Positions 8,291 to 16,683 of a stretch of DNA of 64,000 bases are shown here, piece after piece. This DNA comes from Streptomyces sp. V4I2 (GTDB lineage: Bacteria; Actinomycetota; Actinomycetes; Streptomycetales; Streptomycetaceae): contig NZ_JAUSZM010000003.1 in assembly GCF_030817655.1 (NCBI RefSeq), forward strand, positions 2,914,001 to 2,978,000, given 5' to 3'. Below the pieces are notes generated by a model. That model was given only the letters and a program-made list of their open reading frames with translations. It was not told the origin of the DNA and made no database searches. The position numbers were made by a program, and so were the translations under genes. Position 1 is the stretch's first letter, and the number at the start of each line of letters is the position of its first letter.

Positions 8291-9354
8291 TGGAGACCGC
8301 GCTGACCAGGCTCGTGGGAGTCCGCCACCCCATCGTGCAGACCGGCATGGGCTGGGTGGCCGGCCCGCGCCTGGTCTCCGCGTCGGCCGAGGCGGGCGCG
8401 CTGGGCATCCTGGCCTCCGCGACGATGACACTCGACCGGCTGCGGGACGCCGTACGGGAGGTCAAGTCCCGTACTCAGGAGCCGTTCGGAGTGAATCTGC
8501 GCGCGGACGCCGGGGACGCGGGCGACCGGGTACGGATCATCGTCGACGAGGGCGTACGGGTCGCGTCCTTCGCCCTGGCCCCCTCCCCCGAACTGATCGC
8601 CGAGCTCAAGGAGGCGGGCGTCGTGGTCATCCCCTCCGTGGGCGCCCGGCGGCATGCCGAGAAGGTCGCGGCGTGGGGCGCGGACGCGGTGATCGTGCAG
8701 GGCGGGGAGGGCGGCGGGCACACCGGCGAGGTGGCGACGACCGTGCTGCTGCCGCAGGTGGTGGACGCCGTCGGCATACCGGTCGTGGCCGCGGGCGGCT
8801 TCCACGACGGACGGGGACTGGTCGCGGCGCTGGCGTACGGCGCTGCGGGCGTCGCCATGGGCACGCGGTTCCTGCTCACCTCGGACTCGACGGTGCCGGA
8901 CGCGGTGAAGGCGCGGTACCTGGCGGCGACGGTGAAGGACGTGACGGTGACCCGGGCGGTCGACGGCCTGCCGCACCGCATGCTCCGTACGGAACTGGTC
9001 GACGCCCTGGAGCACGCCGGCCGTACGAAGGCCCTGCTCCAAGCCGCGCGAAGAGCGGCCGGCTTCCGCAGGCTGTCCGGGCTGACCTGGCGCCGGATGG
9101 TCCAGGACGGGCTCGCCATGAAACACGGCAAGGACCTGACCTGGAGCCAGGTCCTGCTCGCCGCGAACACGCCGATGCTGCTGAAGTCGGCGATGGTGGA
9201 CGGCCGTACGGACCTCGGTGTCATGGCCTCCGGGCAGGTCGCCGGGGTGATCGACGACCTGCCGTCGTGCGCGGAGCTGGTGGAGCGGATCATGAAGGAG
9301 GCGGCGGAGGTACGGGAGCGGTTGAACCCGTCTCCCTCGAACCCGTCTCCGTGA
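8290..9354 (+). CDS. ipdC: IpdC, nitronate-monooxygenase-family flavin enzyme
   Basis: A 354-residue TIM-barrel FMN protein of the 2-nitropropane dioxygenase/nitronate monooxygenase family. It shows the N-terminal GVRHPIVQTGMGWVAG, the GGEGGGHTGEV substrate/flavin loop and the phosphate-binding AAGGFHDGRGLVAALAYGA. In mycobacteria IpdC is needed for C/D-ring catabolism and acts on a CoA-linked indane intermediate; the assignment here rests on its position right after ipdB. The C-terminus ends in a short direct repeat (NPSPSNPSP). The stop lies only 3 nt from the convergent fadA6 stop, so no terminator fits between them. Confidence 0.83.
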   Translation: METALTRLVGVRHPIVQTGMGWVAGPRLVSASAEAGALGILASATMTLDRLRDAVREVKSRTQEPFGVNLRADAGDAGDRVRIIVDEGVRVASFALAPSPELIAELKEAGVVVIPSVGARRHAEKVAAWGADAVIVQGGEGGGHTGEVATTVLLPQVVDAVGIPVVAAGGFHDGRGLVAALAYGAAGVAMGTRFLLTSDSTVPDAVKARYLAATVKDVTVTRAVDGLPHRMLRTELVDALEHAGRTKALLQAARRAAGFRRLSGLTWRRMVQDGLAMKHGKDLTWSQVLLAANTPMLLKSAMVDGRTDLGVMASGQVAGVIDDLPSCAELVERIMKEAAEVRERLNPSPSNPSP

Positions 9355-9357
9355 GCG

Positions 9358-10515
9358 TCACAGCCGCTCGATGATCGTGACGTTCGCCTGCCCGCCGCCC
9401 TCGCACATCGTCTGGAGCCCGAACCGGCCGCCGGTGCGCTCCAGTTCGTGCAGCAGGGTCGTCATGAGCTTGACGCCCGTCGCGCCCAGTGGATGCCCGA
9501 GGGCTATCGCGCCGCCGTTGACGTTGACCTTGTCGGGGTCCGCGCCGGTCTCCTTCAGCCAGGCCAGGACGACCGGGGCGAAGGCCTCGTTGATCTCGAC
9601 GAGGTCGATGTCGTCGAGGGACAGGCCGGTCTTCTTCAGGGCGTGCGCGGTGGCCGGGATGGGTGCGGTCAGCATGCGGATGGGGTCCTCGCCGCGGACG
9701 GAGAGATGGTGCACGCGCGCGCGGGGACGCAGCCCGTGCTCGTGCACCGCCTGCTCCGAGGCGAGCAGCATGGCGGCCGCGCCGTCGGAGACCTGCGAGG
9801 AGCAGGCCGCGGTGACGGTGCCGCCGTCGATGACCGGCTTCAGCGCGGCCATCTTCTCCAGGGAGGTGTCCCGGCGCGGGCCCTCGTCGACGGCGGTCCG
9901 GCCGCACGCCACGATCTCCCGCTCGAAGCGTCCCTCGTCGATGGCCCGCAGCGCCCGCCGGTGCGAGCGCAGCGCGAACTCCTCCTGGTCCTGCCTGCTG
10001 ATGCCCCACTTGCCGGCGATCATCTCGGCGCCGACGAACTGGTTCACCGCCCGGTCCCCGTACCGGGCCCGCCAGCCCTCGCTGCCCGCGAAGGGGCCCT
10101 CCGTGAACCCGAGGGGCTCGGCGGCCTGCCGGGTCGCGAAGGCGATCGGGATCTGCGACATGTTCTGCACACCGCCGGCGACGACCAGGTCCTGTGTCCC
10201 GGACAGCACGGCCTGCGCCGCGAAGTGCACGGCCTGCTGCGAGGAGCCGCACTGCCGGTCCACCGTCACCCCCGGCACCTCCTCGGGCAGTCCCGCCGCC
10301 AGCCAGCAGGTCCGCGCGATGTCCCCGGCCTGCGGCCCCACGGCGTCGAGGCAGCCGAAGACGACGTCCTCGACGGCGGCCGGGTCGACCCCGGCCCGCG
10401 CGACCAGCTCCTTCAGCACGTGCGCGCCGAGATCGGCCGGGTGGACCGCGCTCAGTCCTCCCCCGCGCCGCCCGACGGGCGTACGGACCGCTTCGACGAT
10501 GTAGGCCTCGGCCAT
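9358..10515 (-). CDS. fadA6: Acetyl-CoA acyltransferase (thiolase), FadA6-like
   Basis: A 385-residue thiolase. The nucleophilic Cys lies in DRQCGSSQQAVHFAAQ, the His in ALGHPLGATG and the second Cys in MCEGGGQANVTI. FadA6 performs thiolytic cleavage after ring opening of COCHEA-CoA in the HIP pathway. The ATG at 10515 has a GAGGGAG ribosome binding site a few bases upstream, so the long upstream frame, which runs through the kstR2 gene, is rejected. It follows kstR2 with a 23-nt gap and is probably co-transcribed with ipdF and kstR2. Confidence 0.87.
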   Translation of the reverse strand: MAEAYIVEAVRTPVGRRGGGLSAVHPADLGAHVLKELVARAGVDPAAVEDVVFGCLDAVGPQAGDIARTCWLAAGLPEEVPGVTVDRQCGSSQQAVHFAAQAVLSGTQDLVVAGGVQNMSQIPIAFATRQAAEPLGFTEGPFAGSEGWRARYGDRAVNQFVGAEMIAGKWGISRQDQEEFALRSHRRALRAIDEGRFEREIVACGRTAVDEGPRRDTSLEKMAALKPVIDGGTVTAACSSQVSDGAAAMLLASEQAVHEHGLRPRARVHHLSVRGEDPIRMLTAPIPATAHALKKTGLSLDDIDLVEINEAFAPVVLAWLKETGADPDKVNVNGGAIALGHPLGATGVKLMTTLLHELERTGGRFGLQTMCEGGGQANVTIIERL

Positions 10516-10538
10516 GGCAACTCCCTCACAGATGGGGG

Positions 10539-11177
10539 CTATTCGCGTACGGCGATCCCGTCCAGCACCATCGACAGGTACTGCCGGGCGATCTCCTCGG
10601 GGCTGTGCTGTCCGCCGGGCCGGTACCAGGACGCGGCGACCCACACGGTGTCGCGCACGAACCGGTAGGTGAGGCGGACGTCGAGGTCGGCGCGGAACAC
10701 CTCGGCGGCGACCCCGCGTTCCAGCGTGGACAGCCACGTCTTCTCGAACCTGCGCTGTGACTCGGCGAGGAACGCGAACCGCTCCTGCGCGACGAGCTGT
10801 TTGCTCTCCTTCTGGTAGATCGCGACGGCGGCGCGGTGCCGGTCGATCTCCCGGAACGACTCGGTGACCAGCGCTTGGAGGGTCTCGCGCGGCCCGAGTT
10901 CACCGCCGAGGACGGTGTCGTAGCCGTCCCAGAGCTCGTCGAGGAAGGTCCGCAGGATCTCTTCGAGCATCGACTCCTTGGAGTCGAAGTGGTAGTAGAG
11001 GCTGCCCGCGAGCATGCCCGCGTGGTCCGCGATCTTGCGGACGGTGGTGGCGTTGTAGCCCTGCTCGGCGAAGACCTCGGCGGCGGTGTCGAGGAGTTCG
11101 CGGCGGCGGTCGCGAGCGGTGGCGGCCGCCGGGGGCTCTGTGGCGGTCACCTGGGGGCTCTTCTTCGTAGGAGGCAC
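10539..11177 (-). CDS. kstR2: TetR-family regulator, KstR2 orthologue
   Basis: A 212-residue repressor. The N-terminal helix-turn-helix (about 24-70) reads AAEVFAEQGYNATTVRKIAD then GSLYYHFDSKESML. The C-terminal ligand domain contains the segment YRFVRDTVWVAASWYRPGG, which closely resembles my memory of the corresponding part of M. tuberculosis KstR2 (Rv3557c). KstR2 responds to HIP-CoA and represses the HIP regulon. Here it lies between ipdF and fadA6 in one operon downstream of a predicted KstR2 site, which implies autoregulation. The start is GTG; a shorter N-terminus beginning nearer ATARDRRREL cannot be excluded. Confidence 0.85.
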   Translation of the reverse strand: MPPTKKSPQVTATEPPAAATARDRRRELLDTAAEVFAEQGYNATTVRKIADHAGMLAGSLYYHFDSKESMLEEILRTFLDELWDGYDTVLGGELGPRETLQALVTESFREIDRHRAAVAIYQKESKQLVAQERFAFLAESQRRFEKTWLSTLERGVAAEVFRADLDVRLTYRFVRDTVWVAASWYRPGGQHSPEEIARQYLSMVLDGIAVRE

Positions 11178-11192
11178 AGATCCATTCTCGTC

Positions 11193-11975
11193 CTAGGCGT
11201 GCTGACTGCTGACGGAGACGACCTCGCCCGTCATGTACGAGGAGTAGCCCGACGCCAGGAAGACGATCACGTTGGCCACCTCCCAGGGCTCGGCGTACCG
11301 CCCGAAGGCCTCTGCCTCGGTCAGCTCCTCCAGCAGGTCCGCCGACGTCACCTTCACCAGGTGCGGATGCATGGCGAGGCTCGGCGACACGGCGTTGACC
11401 CGCACCCCGAACTCGGCGGCCTCCATCGCCGCGCACCGGGTCAGCGCCATCACGCCCGCCTTCGCGGCGGCGTAGTGCGCCTGCCCGGCCTGGGCACGCC
11501 AGCCGACCACGGAGGCGTTGTTGACGATCACTCCGCCGGTGTCCTTCATCAGGCGAAGGGCTGCCCGCAGGCACCGGAACGTGCCGTTCAACGTCACGTC
11601 CAGCACCTTCGACCACTGCTCGTCGGTCATGTCGACAAGTCGTGAAGTCCCGCCGAGTCCCGCGTTGTTGACGACGACGTCCAGCCGTCCGTGTTCCTGG
11701 ACGGCGGCGTCGAAGAGGGCCCGCACCTGTGCCTCGTCGGTGACATCGCAGGGGAGGGCCGCCACCGCCCCCGGGAATTCCCGGCTCAGCTCGGTCTCGT
11801 GTTCCTTCAGCCGCCGCGCGTGCGCGTCGCTGATCAGCACGCGCGCGCCCTCCTCCAGGAAGCGGCGCGCGGTCGCCCCGCCGATCCCGGCGCCGGCCGC
11901 CGCGGTGATGACGGCCGTGCGCCCGCCGAGCAGCCCGTGCCCGGGAACGTACGCCGGAGCCTCGACGTTCTTCAT
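11193..11975 (-). CDS. ipdF: SDR-family dehydrogenase, IpdF-like
   Basis: A 260-residue short-chain dehydrogenase with a slightly unusual cofactor loop (VITAAAGAGIGGATARRF), the motif VVNNAGLGGTSRLVDM and the catalytic YAAAKAG. IpdF interconverts the 5-oxo/5-hydroxy group of HIP-type CoA intermediates in mycobacteria. The assignment rests on position: it is head of the ipdF-kstR2-fadA6 operon and divergent from a FadE30-like gene, as in the Rv3556c-Rv3560c segment. The stop (TAG) is 15 nt from the kstR2 start. The second predicted KstR2 operator lies just upstream. Confidence 0.84.
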   Translation of the reverse strand: MKNVEAPAYVPGHGLLGGRTAVITAAAGAGIGGATARRFLEEGARVLISDAHARRLKEHETELSREFPGAVAALPCDVTDEAQVRALFDAAVQEHGRLDVVVNNAGLGGTSRLVDMTDEQWSKVLDVTLNGTFRCLRAALRLMKDTGGVIVNNASVVGWRAQAGQAHYAAAKAGVMALTRCAAMEAAEFGVRVNAVSPSLAMHPHLVKVTSADLLEELTEAEAFGRYAEPWEVANVIVFLASGYSSYMTGEVVSVSSQHA

Positions 11976-11989
11976 GACAGCACGCTAAC

Positions 11990-12008
11990 CTACCAAACAC
12001 TTGTTAGG
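11990..12008. promoter_or_regulatory. Predicted KstR2-type operator (site 2)
   Basis: Read on the minus strand the site is CCTAACAAGTGTTTGGTAG. It lies in the 53-nt gap between divergent ipdF (start 11975) and the fadE30-like gene (start 12029). It agrees with site 1 at 16 of 19 positions, and the differences fall in the spacer and edge. One repressor bound here could shut both operons, including its own gene. Confidence 0.75.
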
Positions 12009-12028
12009 GAAGAACGAGGGAAGAGAGG

Positions 12029-13174
12029 ATGACCGTGGACCTGGCCCACTCCCCCGCCGACGAGGCGTTCCGCGCCGAGGCCCGGACCTGGCTGCGCGCA
12101 CACGTGCCGGCCGTCCCGCTCCCCTCCCTGGAGACGGAGGAGGGCTTCGCGGCGCACCGCGCATGGGAGGCGGAACTCGCCGCGGACCGCTGGTCGGTGG
12201 TGAGCTGGCCGACGGCCTACGGCGGCCGGGACGCGGGCCTGATCCGGTGGCTGCTGTTCGAGGAGGAGTACTACGCGGCGGGCGCCCCCGGGCGGGTGAG
12301 CCAGAACGGCATCAACCTCCTCGCCCCGACCCTCTTCGACCACGGCACGGAGGAGCAACGCGCGCGCGTGCTCCCGCCCATGGCCTCGGGCGAGGTGGTC
12401 TGGGCGCAGGCCTGGTCGGAGCCGGAGGCGGGTTCGGACCTGGCGTCCCTGCGGTCCAGGGCGGTCCGTACGGACGGCGGCTGGCTGCTGAGCGGCCAGA
12501 AGACCTGGTCGTCGCGCGCGGCCTTCGCGGACCGCGCGTTCGGCCTGTTCCGCAGCGAGCCCGACACCCCGAAGCCGCACCAGGGCCTCACCTACCTGAT
12601 GTTCGACCTGCGCGCCCCGGGGGTCACGGTCCGCCCGATCGGCCGCCTCGACGGGAAACCGGCCTTCGCCGAGCTCTTCCTGGACGAGGTGTTCGTGCCC
12701 GACGAGGACGTGATCGGCGAGCCCGGACAGGGCTGGCGGGTCGCCATGTCGACAGCGGGCAACGAACGCGGGCTGACCCTCCGCTCCCCCGGCCGCTTCC
12801 TCGCGAGCGCCGCCCGGCTGTCCGAGCTCTGGCAGGCCCAGGGCCGCCCGCACAGCACGAGCGAGCGCGTGGCCGACGCCCTCATCGGCGCCCGCGCCTA
12901 CCAGCTCTTCACCTACGCCGCCGCCTCCCGCTTCCTCGACGGCGCTTCGATCGGCCCCGAGTCCAGCCTGAACAAGGTCTTCTGGTCCGAGTACGACATC
13001 GCCCTGCACGAGACGGCCCTCGATCTCCTCGGCCCGGAGGGCGAGCCGGCCGACACCGACTGGGCCGAGGGCTACGTCTTCTCCCTCGCCGGCCCCATCT
13101 ACGCCGGCACCAACGAGATCCAGCGCGACATCATCGCCGAGCGCCTGCTGGGCCTGCCGAAGGGACGCCGCTGA
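12029..13174 (+). CDS. Acyl-CoA dehydrogenase, FadE30-like subunit
   Basis: A 381-residue acyl-CoA dehydrogenase. FAD/substrate motifs include WAQAWSEPEAGSDLASL (about 125-141) and GQKTWSS (156-162), with the C-terminal GTNEIQRDIIAER. The catalytic Glu of medium-chain enzymes (IYEGT) is Ala359 here. Glu246 in AGNERGL sits where isovaleryl- and long-chain enzymes carry their base, so it is the likely catalyst. The usual QxxGGxGY motif is absent. The following gene supplies that missing half, which suggests an alpha2-beta2 steroid-type dehydrogenase. Context points to FadE30 or to the IpdE1/FadE31-33 type; the exact orthology is unsure. Confidence 0.82.
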   Translation: MTVDLAHSPADEAFRAEARTWLRAHVPAVPLPSLETEEGFAAHRAWEAELAADRWSVVSWPTAYGGRDAGLIRWLLFEEEYYAAGAPGRVSQNGINLLAPTLFDHGTEEQRARVLPPMASGEVVWAQAWSEPEAGSDLASLRSRAVRTDGGWLLSGQKTWSSRAAFADRAFGLFRSEPDTPKPHQGLTYLMFDLRAPGVTVRPIGRLDGKPAFAELFLDEVFVPDEDVIGEPGQGWRVAMSTAGNERGLTLRSPGRFLASAARLSELWQAQGRPHSTSERVADALIGARAYQLFTYAAASRFLDGASIGPESSLNKVFWSEYDIALHETALDLLGPEGEPADTDWAEGYVFSLAGPIYAGTNEIQRDIIAERLLGLPKGRR

Positions 13175-14163
13175 TGCGCTTCCTCCTGGACACCGAACAG
13201 CGCGCGTTCGCCGACACCCTTGACACCATGCTGACGGCCGCGGACACACCGGCGGTGGTACGGGACTGGAGCCGCGGCGAGCACACGAGCGGCCGTGCGC
13301 TGTGGCGCCGTGTCGCGGAGGCGGGCGTGTTCGCGCTGGCGGTGCCGGAGGCGTACGAGGGGCTGGGCCCGCGTCCTGTGGAACTCGCCGTCGCCTTCGT
13401 GGAGTTGGGGCGGCACGCGGTGCCGGGCCCCTTGGTGGAGACGGTGACGACAGCCGCGCTCCTCACCGCCCTGGACGACACGGGCCCCGCCAAACGCCTG
13501 CTGCCCGCGCTGGCTTCGGGCGAGTCGACGGCGACCCTGGCCGTGGGGCCGTACGCGCTGGACGCGGACCTGGCCGACGTACGGCTGGCGGTGTCGGGGC
13601 CGAGCGAGCTGCGCCTGACCCCTGCGCCCGGTGGCCCGCACCGCCCCTCCCTCGACCCCGCCCGTCGGCTCTTTTCTCCCCCGCCCGGAGGGGAAATCCT
13701 CGCCACCGGCCCGCAGGTCACCACGGCCACCGCCGTCGCCCTCACCTGGGCCCGCCTGGCCACCGCCGCCCAGGCCCTCGGCGTAGGTCTCGCCCTCCTC
13801 GACAGAACCGTCACCTACGTCAAGCAGCGCGTCCAATTCGGCGTCCCCATAGGTTCGTTCCAGGCGGTCAAGCACCGACTGGCCGACGCGAAGATCGCGC
13901 TGGAGTTCGCACGCCCCCTGCTCCTCGGCGCCGCCCTGACGATGACCGAGCGGGACGTCGCCGCGGCCAAGGTCATGGCCTGCGAGGCGGCGTACACAAC
14001 CGCTCGTACGGCCCTCCAACTGCACGGCGCGATCGGCTACACGGCGGAGTACGACCTGTCCCTGTGGCTCACGAAGGCCCGCGCGCTGCGCACCGCCTGG
14101 GGCAGCCCGGACGAGTGCCGGGCCGCCCTCCTCCGGGGGCTCAGTGGTGATCGCCCCTGGTGA
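13174..14163 (+). CDS. Acyl-CoA dehydrogenase, partner subunit (FadE-type)
   Basis: A 329-residue acyl-CoA dehydrogenase-fold protein, shorter than the usual 380. It keeps the C-terminal FAD motif QLHGAIGYTAEYDL (282-295) and VQFGVPIGSFQAVKHRLAD. It lacks the GTxEIQR motif and a recognisable catalytic Glu, so alone it would probably be inactive. Its start shares one base with the stop of the upstream dehydrogenase (TGATG). Such pairs form heterotetramers in mycobacterial steroid catabolism (for example FadE28-FadE29). The 3' end overlaps the convergent qcrB-like gene by 23 nt. Confidence 0.82.
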   Translation: MRFLLDTEQRAFADTLDTMLTAADTPAVVRDWSRGEHTSGRALWRRVAEAGVFALAVPEAYEGLGPRPVELAVAFVELGRHAVPGPLVETVTTAALLTALDDTGPAKRLLPALASGESTATLAVGPYALDADLADVRLAVSGPSELRLTPAPGGPHRPSLDPARRLFSPPPGGEILATGPQVTTATAVALTWARLATAAQALGVGLALLDRTVTYVKQRVQFGVPIGSFQAVKHRLADAKIALEFARPLLLGAALTMTERDVAAAKVMACEAAYTTARTALQLHGAIGYTAEYDLSLWLTKARALRTAWGSPDECRAALLRGLSGDRPW

Positions 14164-15793
14164 GCTCCCGGTACTCCTCGACCGTCGGCTTCTCGATCCG
14201 CTTCCCGGGTCCGAACACGGCCTTCGCCAGCCGGGCCCGCAGCCGCTGGGACGGCTTCACCCGACGGCGGACACCGCCCGCGTCGACGAGCGGCCCGATC
14301 TCGTACGGTGGCTCCTGCTCGTGCTGGGTGAGAGTGAACAGATGGGCCTGCGAGAGGGGTTCGTGGACCTCGACGTACTCGCCGTTCGGCAGCCTCTTGA
14401 TGGTGCCCGTCTCCCTGCCGTGCAGCACCTTGTTCCGGTCGCGGCGCTGGAGGCCGAGACAGATCCGCTTGGTGACCGTGAACGCGAGGACCGGCACCAC
14501 GAAGACCGCGATCCGCACGAACCAGGTGATGTCGTTGATGGACAGGTGCAGATGGGTGGCCACGATGTCGTTGCCCCCGCCGATCAGCAGCACCACGTAC
14601 AGGCTGAGCCAGGCCACGCCGAGGCCGGTGCGCACGGGTGCGTTGCGCGGCCGCTCCAGGAGGTGGTGCTCGCGCTTGTCGCCGGTGATCCACGCCTCGA
14701 TGAAGGGGTACACGGCGATGGCCAGCATGACCAGCGGGAACAGCGCGAAGGGGATGAAGACACCCAGCGCCAGCGTGTGGCCCCAGAGATTGATCTCCCA
14801 TCCCGGCATCACCCGGATCAGTCCCTCGGAGAAGCCGAGGTACCAGTCGGGCTGGGCGCCCGTGGTGACGAGGTCCGGGCGATAGGGGCCGAAGGCCCAC
14901 ACGGGGTTGATCTGGGCGATGCCACCCAGGATCGCCAGCACGCCGAAGACCAGGAAGAAGAAGCCGCCCGCCTTCGCCATGTACACCGGCAGGAAGGGCA
15001 TGCCGACCACCGACCTGTTGTCGCGGCCGGGGCCCGGATACTGCGTGTGCTTGTGGTAGAAGACCAGGATCAGGTGGGCGGCCACCAGGCCCAGCATGAT
15101 CCCCGGCAACAGCAGAACATGGATCGGGAAGAGTCTCGCGATGATGTCGTGGCCCGGGAACTCCCCGCCGAAAAGGAAGAAGGACAGATACGTCCCGACG
15201 ATCGGGACGGACAGGATCGCGCCCTGGGCGAAGCGGATGCCGGTGCCGGACAGCAGGTCGTCGGGGAGCGAGTAGCCGGTCAGACCGGTGATGATGCCGA
15301 GCATCAGCAGCGTCCAGCCGAAGACCCAGTTGAGCTCGCGCGGCTTGCGGAACGCGCCGGTGAAGAAGACCCGCATCATGTGCACGATCATGGCGCCGAC
15401 GAAGACCAGCGCCGCCCAGTGGTGGATCTGCCGGATCAGCAGCCCGCCGCGCACCTCGAAGCTGATGTCGAGCGTGGACTCGAACGCCCTCGTCATCAGG
15501 ACGCCGTTGAGCGGTTCGTACGAGCCGTGGTACACGACCTCGGCCATGCTCGGCTCGAAGAAAAGGGTGAGGTAGACGCCGGTGAGGATCAGGACGACGA
15601 AGCTGTAGAGAGCGACCTCGCCCAGCATGAAGGACGGGTGGTCCGGGAAGACCTTGCGCATGTTGGCCTTGGCCAGCGCGTAGAGCCCGAGCCGCCCGTC
15701 GGCCCAGTCGGCGAGTTTCTCGCCCTTGCCGGGGGCCTCCCTGCGGGAGCGGGCGGACCCCGCCGTCTCGTTCACCGAACGTGCGCCGTCCAT
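14141..15793 (-). CDS. qcrB: Cytochrome b subunit of bc-type complex, QcrB paralogue
   Basis: A 550-residue integral membrane protein with the cytochrome b layout. Heme-ligand histidines occur in IHHWAALVFVGAMIVHMMR and in AAHLILVFYHKHTQYPG, and the quinol-site motif appears as PDWY (QPDWYLGFSEG). About eight or nine hydrophobic helices precede a hydrophilic C-terminal tail typical of actinobacterial QcrB. No qcrA, qcrC or cta gene is nearby, so this is an orphan copy rather than the main respiratory operon. The ATG at 15793 follows GGGGAGG. The preceding gene on this strand encodes a VWA protein 81 nt upstream; co-transcription is possible. Confidence 0.87.
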   Translation of the reverse strand: MDGARSVNETAGSARSRREAPGKGEKLADWADGRLGLYALAKANMRKVFPDHPSFMLGEVALYSFVVLILTGVYLTLFFEPSMAEVVYHGSYEPLNGVLMTRAFESTLDISFEVRGGLLIRQIHHWAALVFVGAMIVHMMRVFFTGAFRKPRELNWVFGWTLLMLGIITGLTGYSLPDDLLSGTGIRFAQGAILSVPIVGTYLSFFLFGGEFPGHDIIARLFPIHVLLLPGIMLGLVAAHLILVFYHKHTQYPGPGRDNRSVVGMPFLPVYMAKAGGFFFLVFGVLAILGGIAQINPVWAFGPYRPDLVTTGAQPDWYLGFSEGLIRVMPGWEINLWGHTLALGVFIPFALFPLVMLAIAVYPFIEAWITGDKREHHLLERPRNAPVRTGLGVAWLSLYVVLLIGGGNDIVATHLHLSINDITWFVRIAVFVVPVLAFTVTKRICLGLQRRDRNKVLHGRETGTIKRLPNGEYVEVHEPLSQAHLFTLTQHEQEPPYEIGPLVDAGGVRRRVKPSQRLRARLAKAVFGPGKRIEKPTVEEYRELTRGDHH

Positions 15794-15874
15794 GCGTCGT
15801 CGCCTCCCCGTCGCATCCCACTCAGGGTGGCACGGCGGTCACGGGTGAGCCAACGGTGCGAGCAGCCGGGTGAC

Positions 15875-16600
15875 TCAGGACGGCCGTACGATCCCCTGCG
15901 CCCGCGCCGCCACCAGCCACTTCGGGAACTCGCCCACGAGACGGTCGTACAACTCGGCGTCGGACACCTGCCCCGGATCCGCACCGGCGTGGAAGAACCC
16001 GGCGTTGTCGACGACCCGTTTGTCGGGCACCGCCAGCTCGTCGAGCCTGCGCAGGAAGTCGAACTGGCGGCTGTCCGGGTCGCCGAAGCCGACGAACTGC
16101 CAGAACAGGGGCAGTCTGGCCGCCTTGCACACGTAGCGTTCCGCGGCGAGCTTGTTGATCGGGCCGCCGTCGGTCTGGAAGACGACGAGGGCGGGTGCGG
16201 TGGACCCGCTGTCGAGGTAGTGGTCGATGACGGCGTCCATCGCCAGGTGGTAGCCGGTCTTGCCCATGTGCCCGAGCCCGGCCACGATCCGCTCGATGCG
16301 CCCCTGGTGGTCGGCCAGCGCGATGTCCGTGACGGCGTCCACGTCGGTGGAGAAGAACACCACCGGCACCCGGCCGTCGTCGTCGAGATGAGCCGACAGC
16401 CCCAGCACCCGGTCGGCGAGCGCCTGCACGCTGCCGTCCTTGTAGTACGGCTTCATGGACCCGGAGTAGTCGACCACGAGATAGACCGCGGCCCGCAGCC
16501 CGTCCAGCCCGTGCTTCGTGAGGGACACCCCGGCGCTCTTGTACAGGCTGACCAGCGCGGGCGCGGTCTCCTCCACTTTGCTGAGACTGATCGCGACCAT
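15875..16600 (-). CDS. VWA-domain protein (TerY/TerF-like)
   Basis: A 241-residue soluble protein with a von Willebrand factor A domain over most of its length. The MIDAS metal site starts at Asp44 (VVDYSGSMKPYYKD), with further Thr/Asp positions in GKTGYHLAMDAVIDHYL and FQTDGG. No signal peptide is seen. Similar proteins accompany tellurite-resistance (Ter) gene sets in actinobacteria, but no TerD gene is present here. The ATG at 16600 begins MVAISLSK; the frame continues seven codons upstream without a better ribosome binding site. Its biochemical role is unknown. Confidence 0.78.
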   Translation of the reverse strand: MVAISLSKVEETAPALVSLYKSAGVSLTKHGLDGLRAAVYLVVDYSGSMKPYYKDGSVQALADRVLGLSAHLDDDGRVPVVFFSTDVDAVTDIALADHQGRIERIVAGLGHMGKTGYHLAMDAVIDHYLDSGSTAPALVVFQTDGGPINKLAAERYVCKAARLPLFWQFVGFGDPDSRQFDFLRRLDELAVPDKRVVDNAGFFHAGADPGQVSDAELYDRLVGEFPKWLVAARAQGIVRPS

Positions 16601-16683
16601 GGGCCCCACCCTGTCACACACATGCGGCGGCGCCTGCCCGGTCGTCCGGTCGGGGACTGTGGGGCAGGCGCCGTCTCGGGGGG

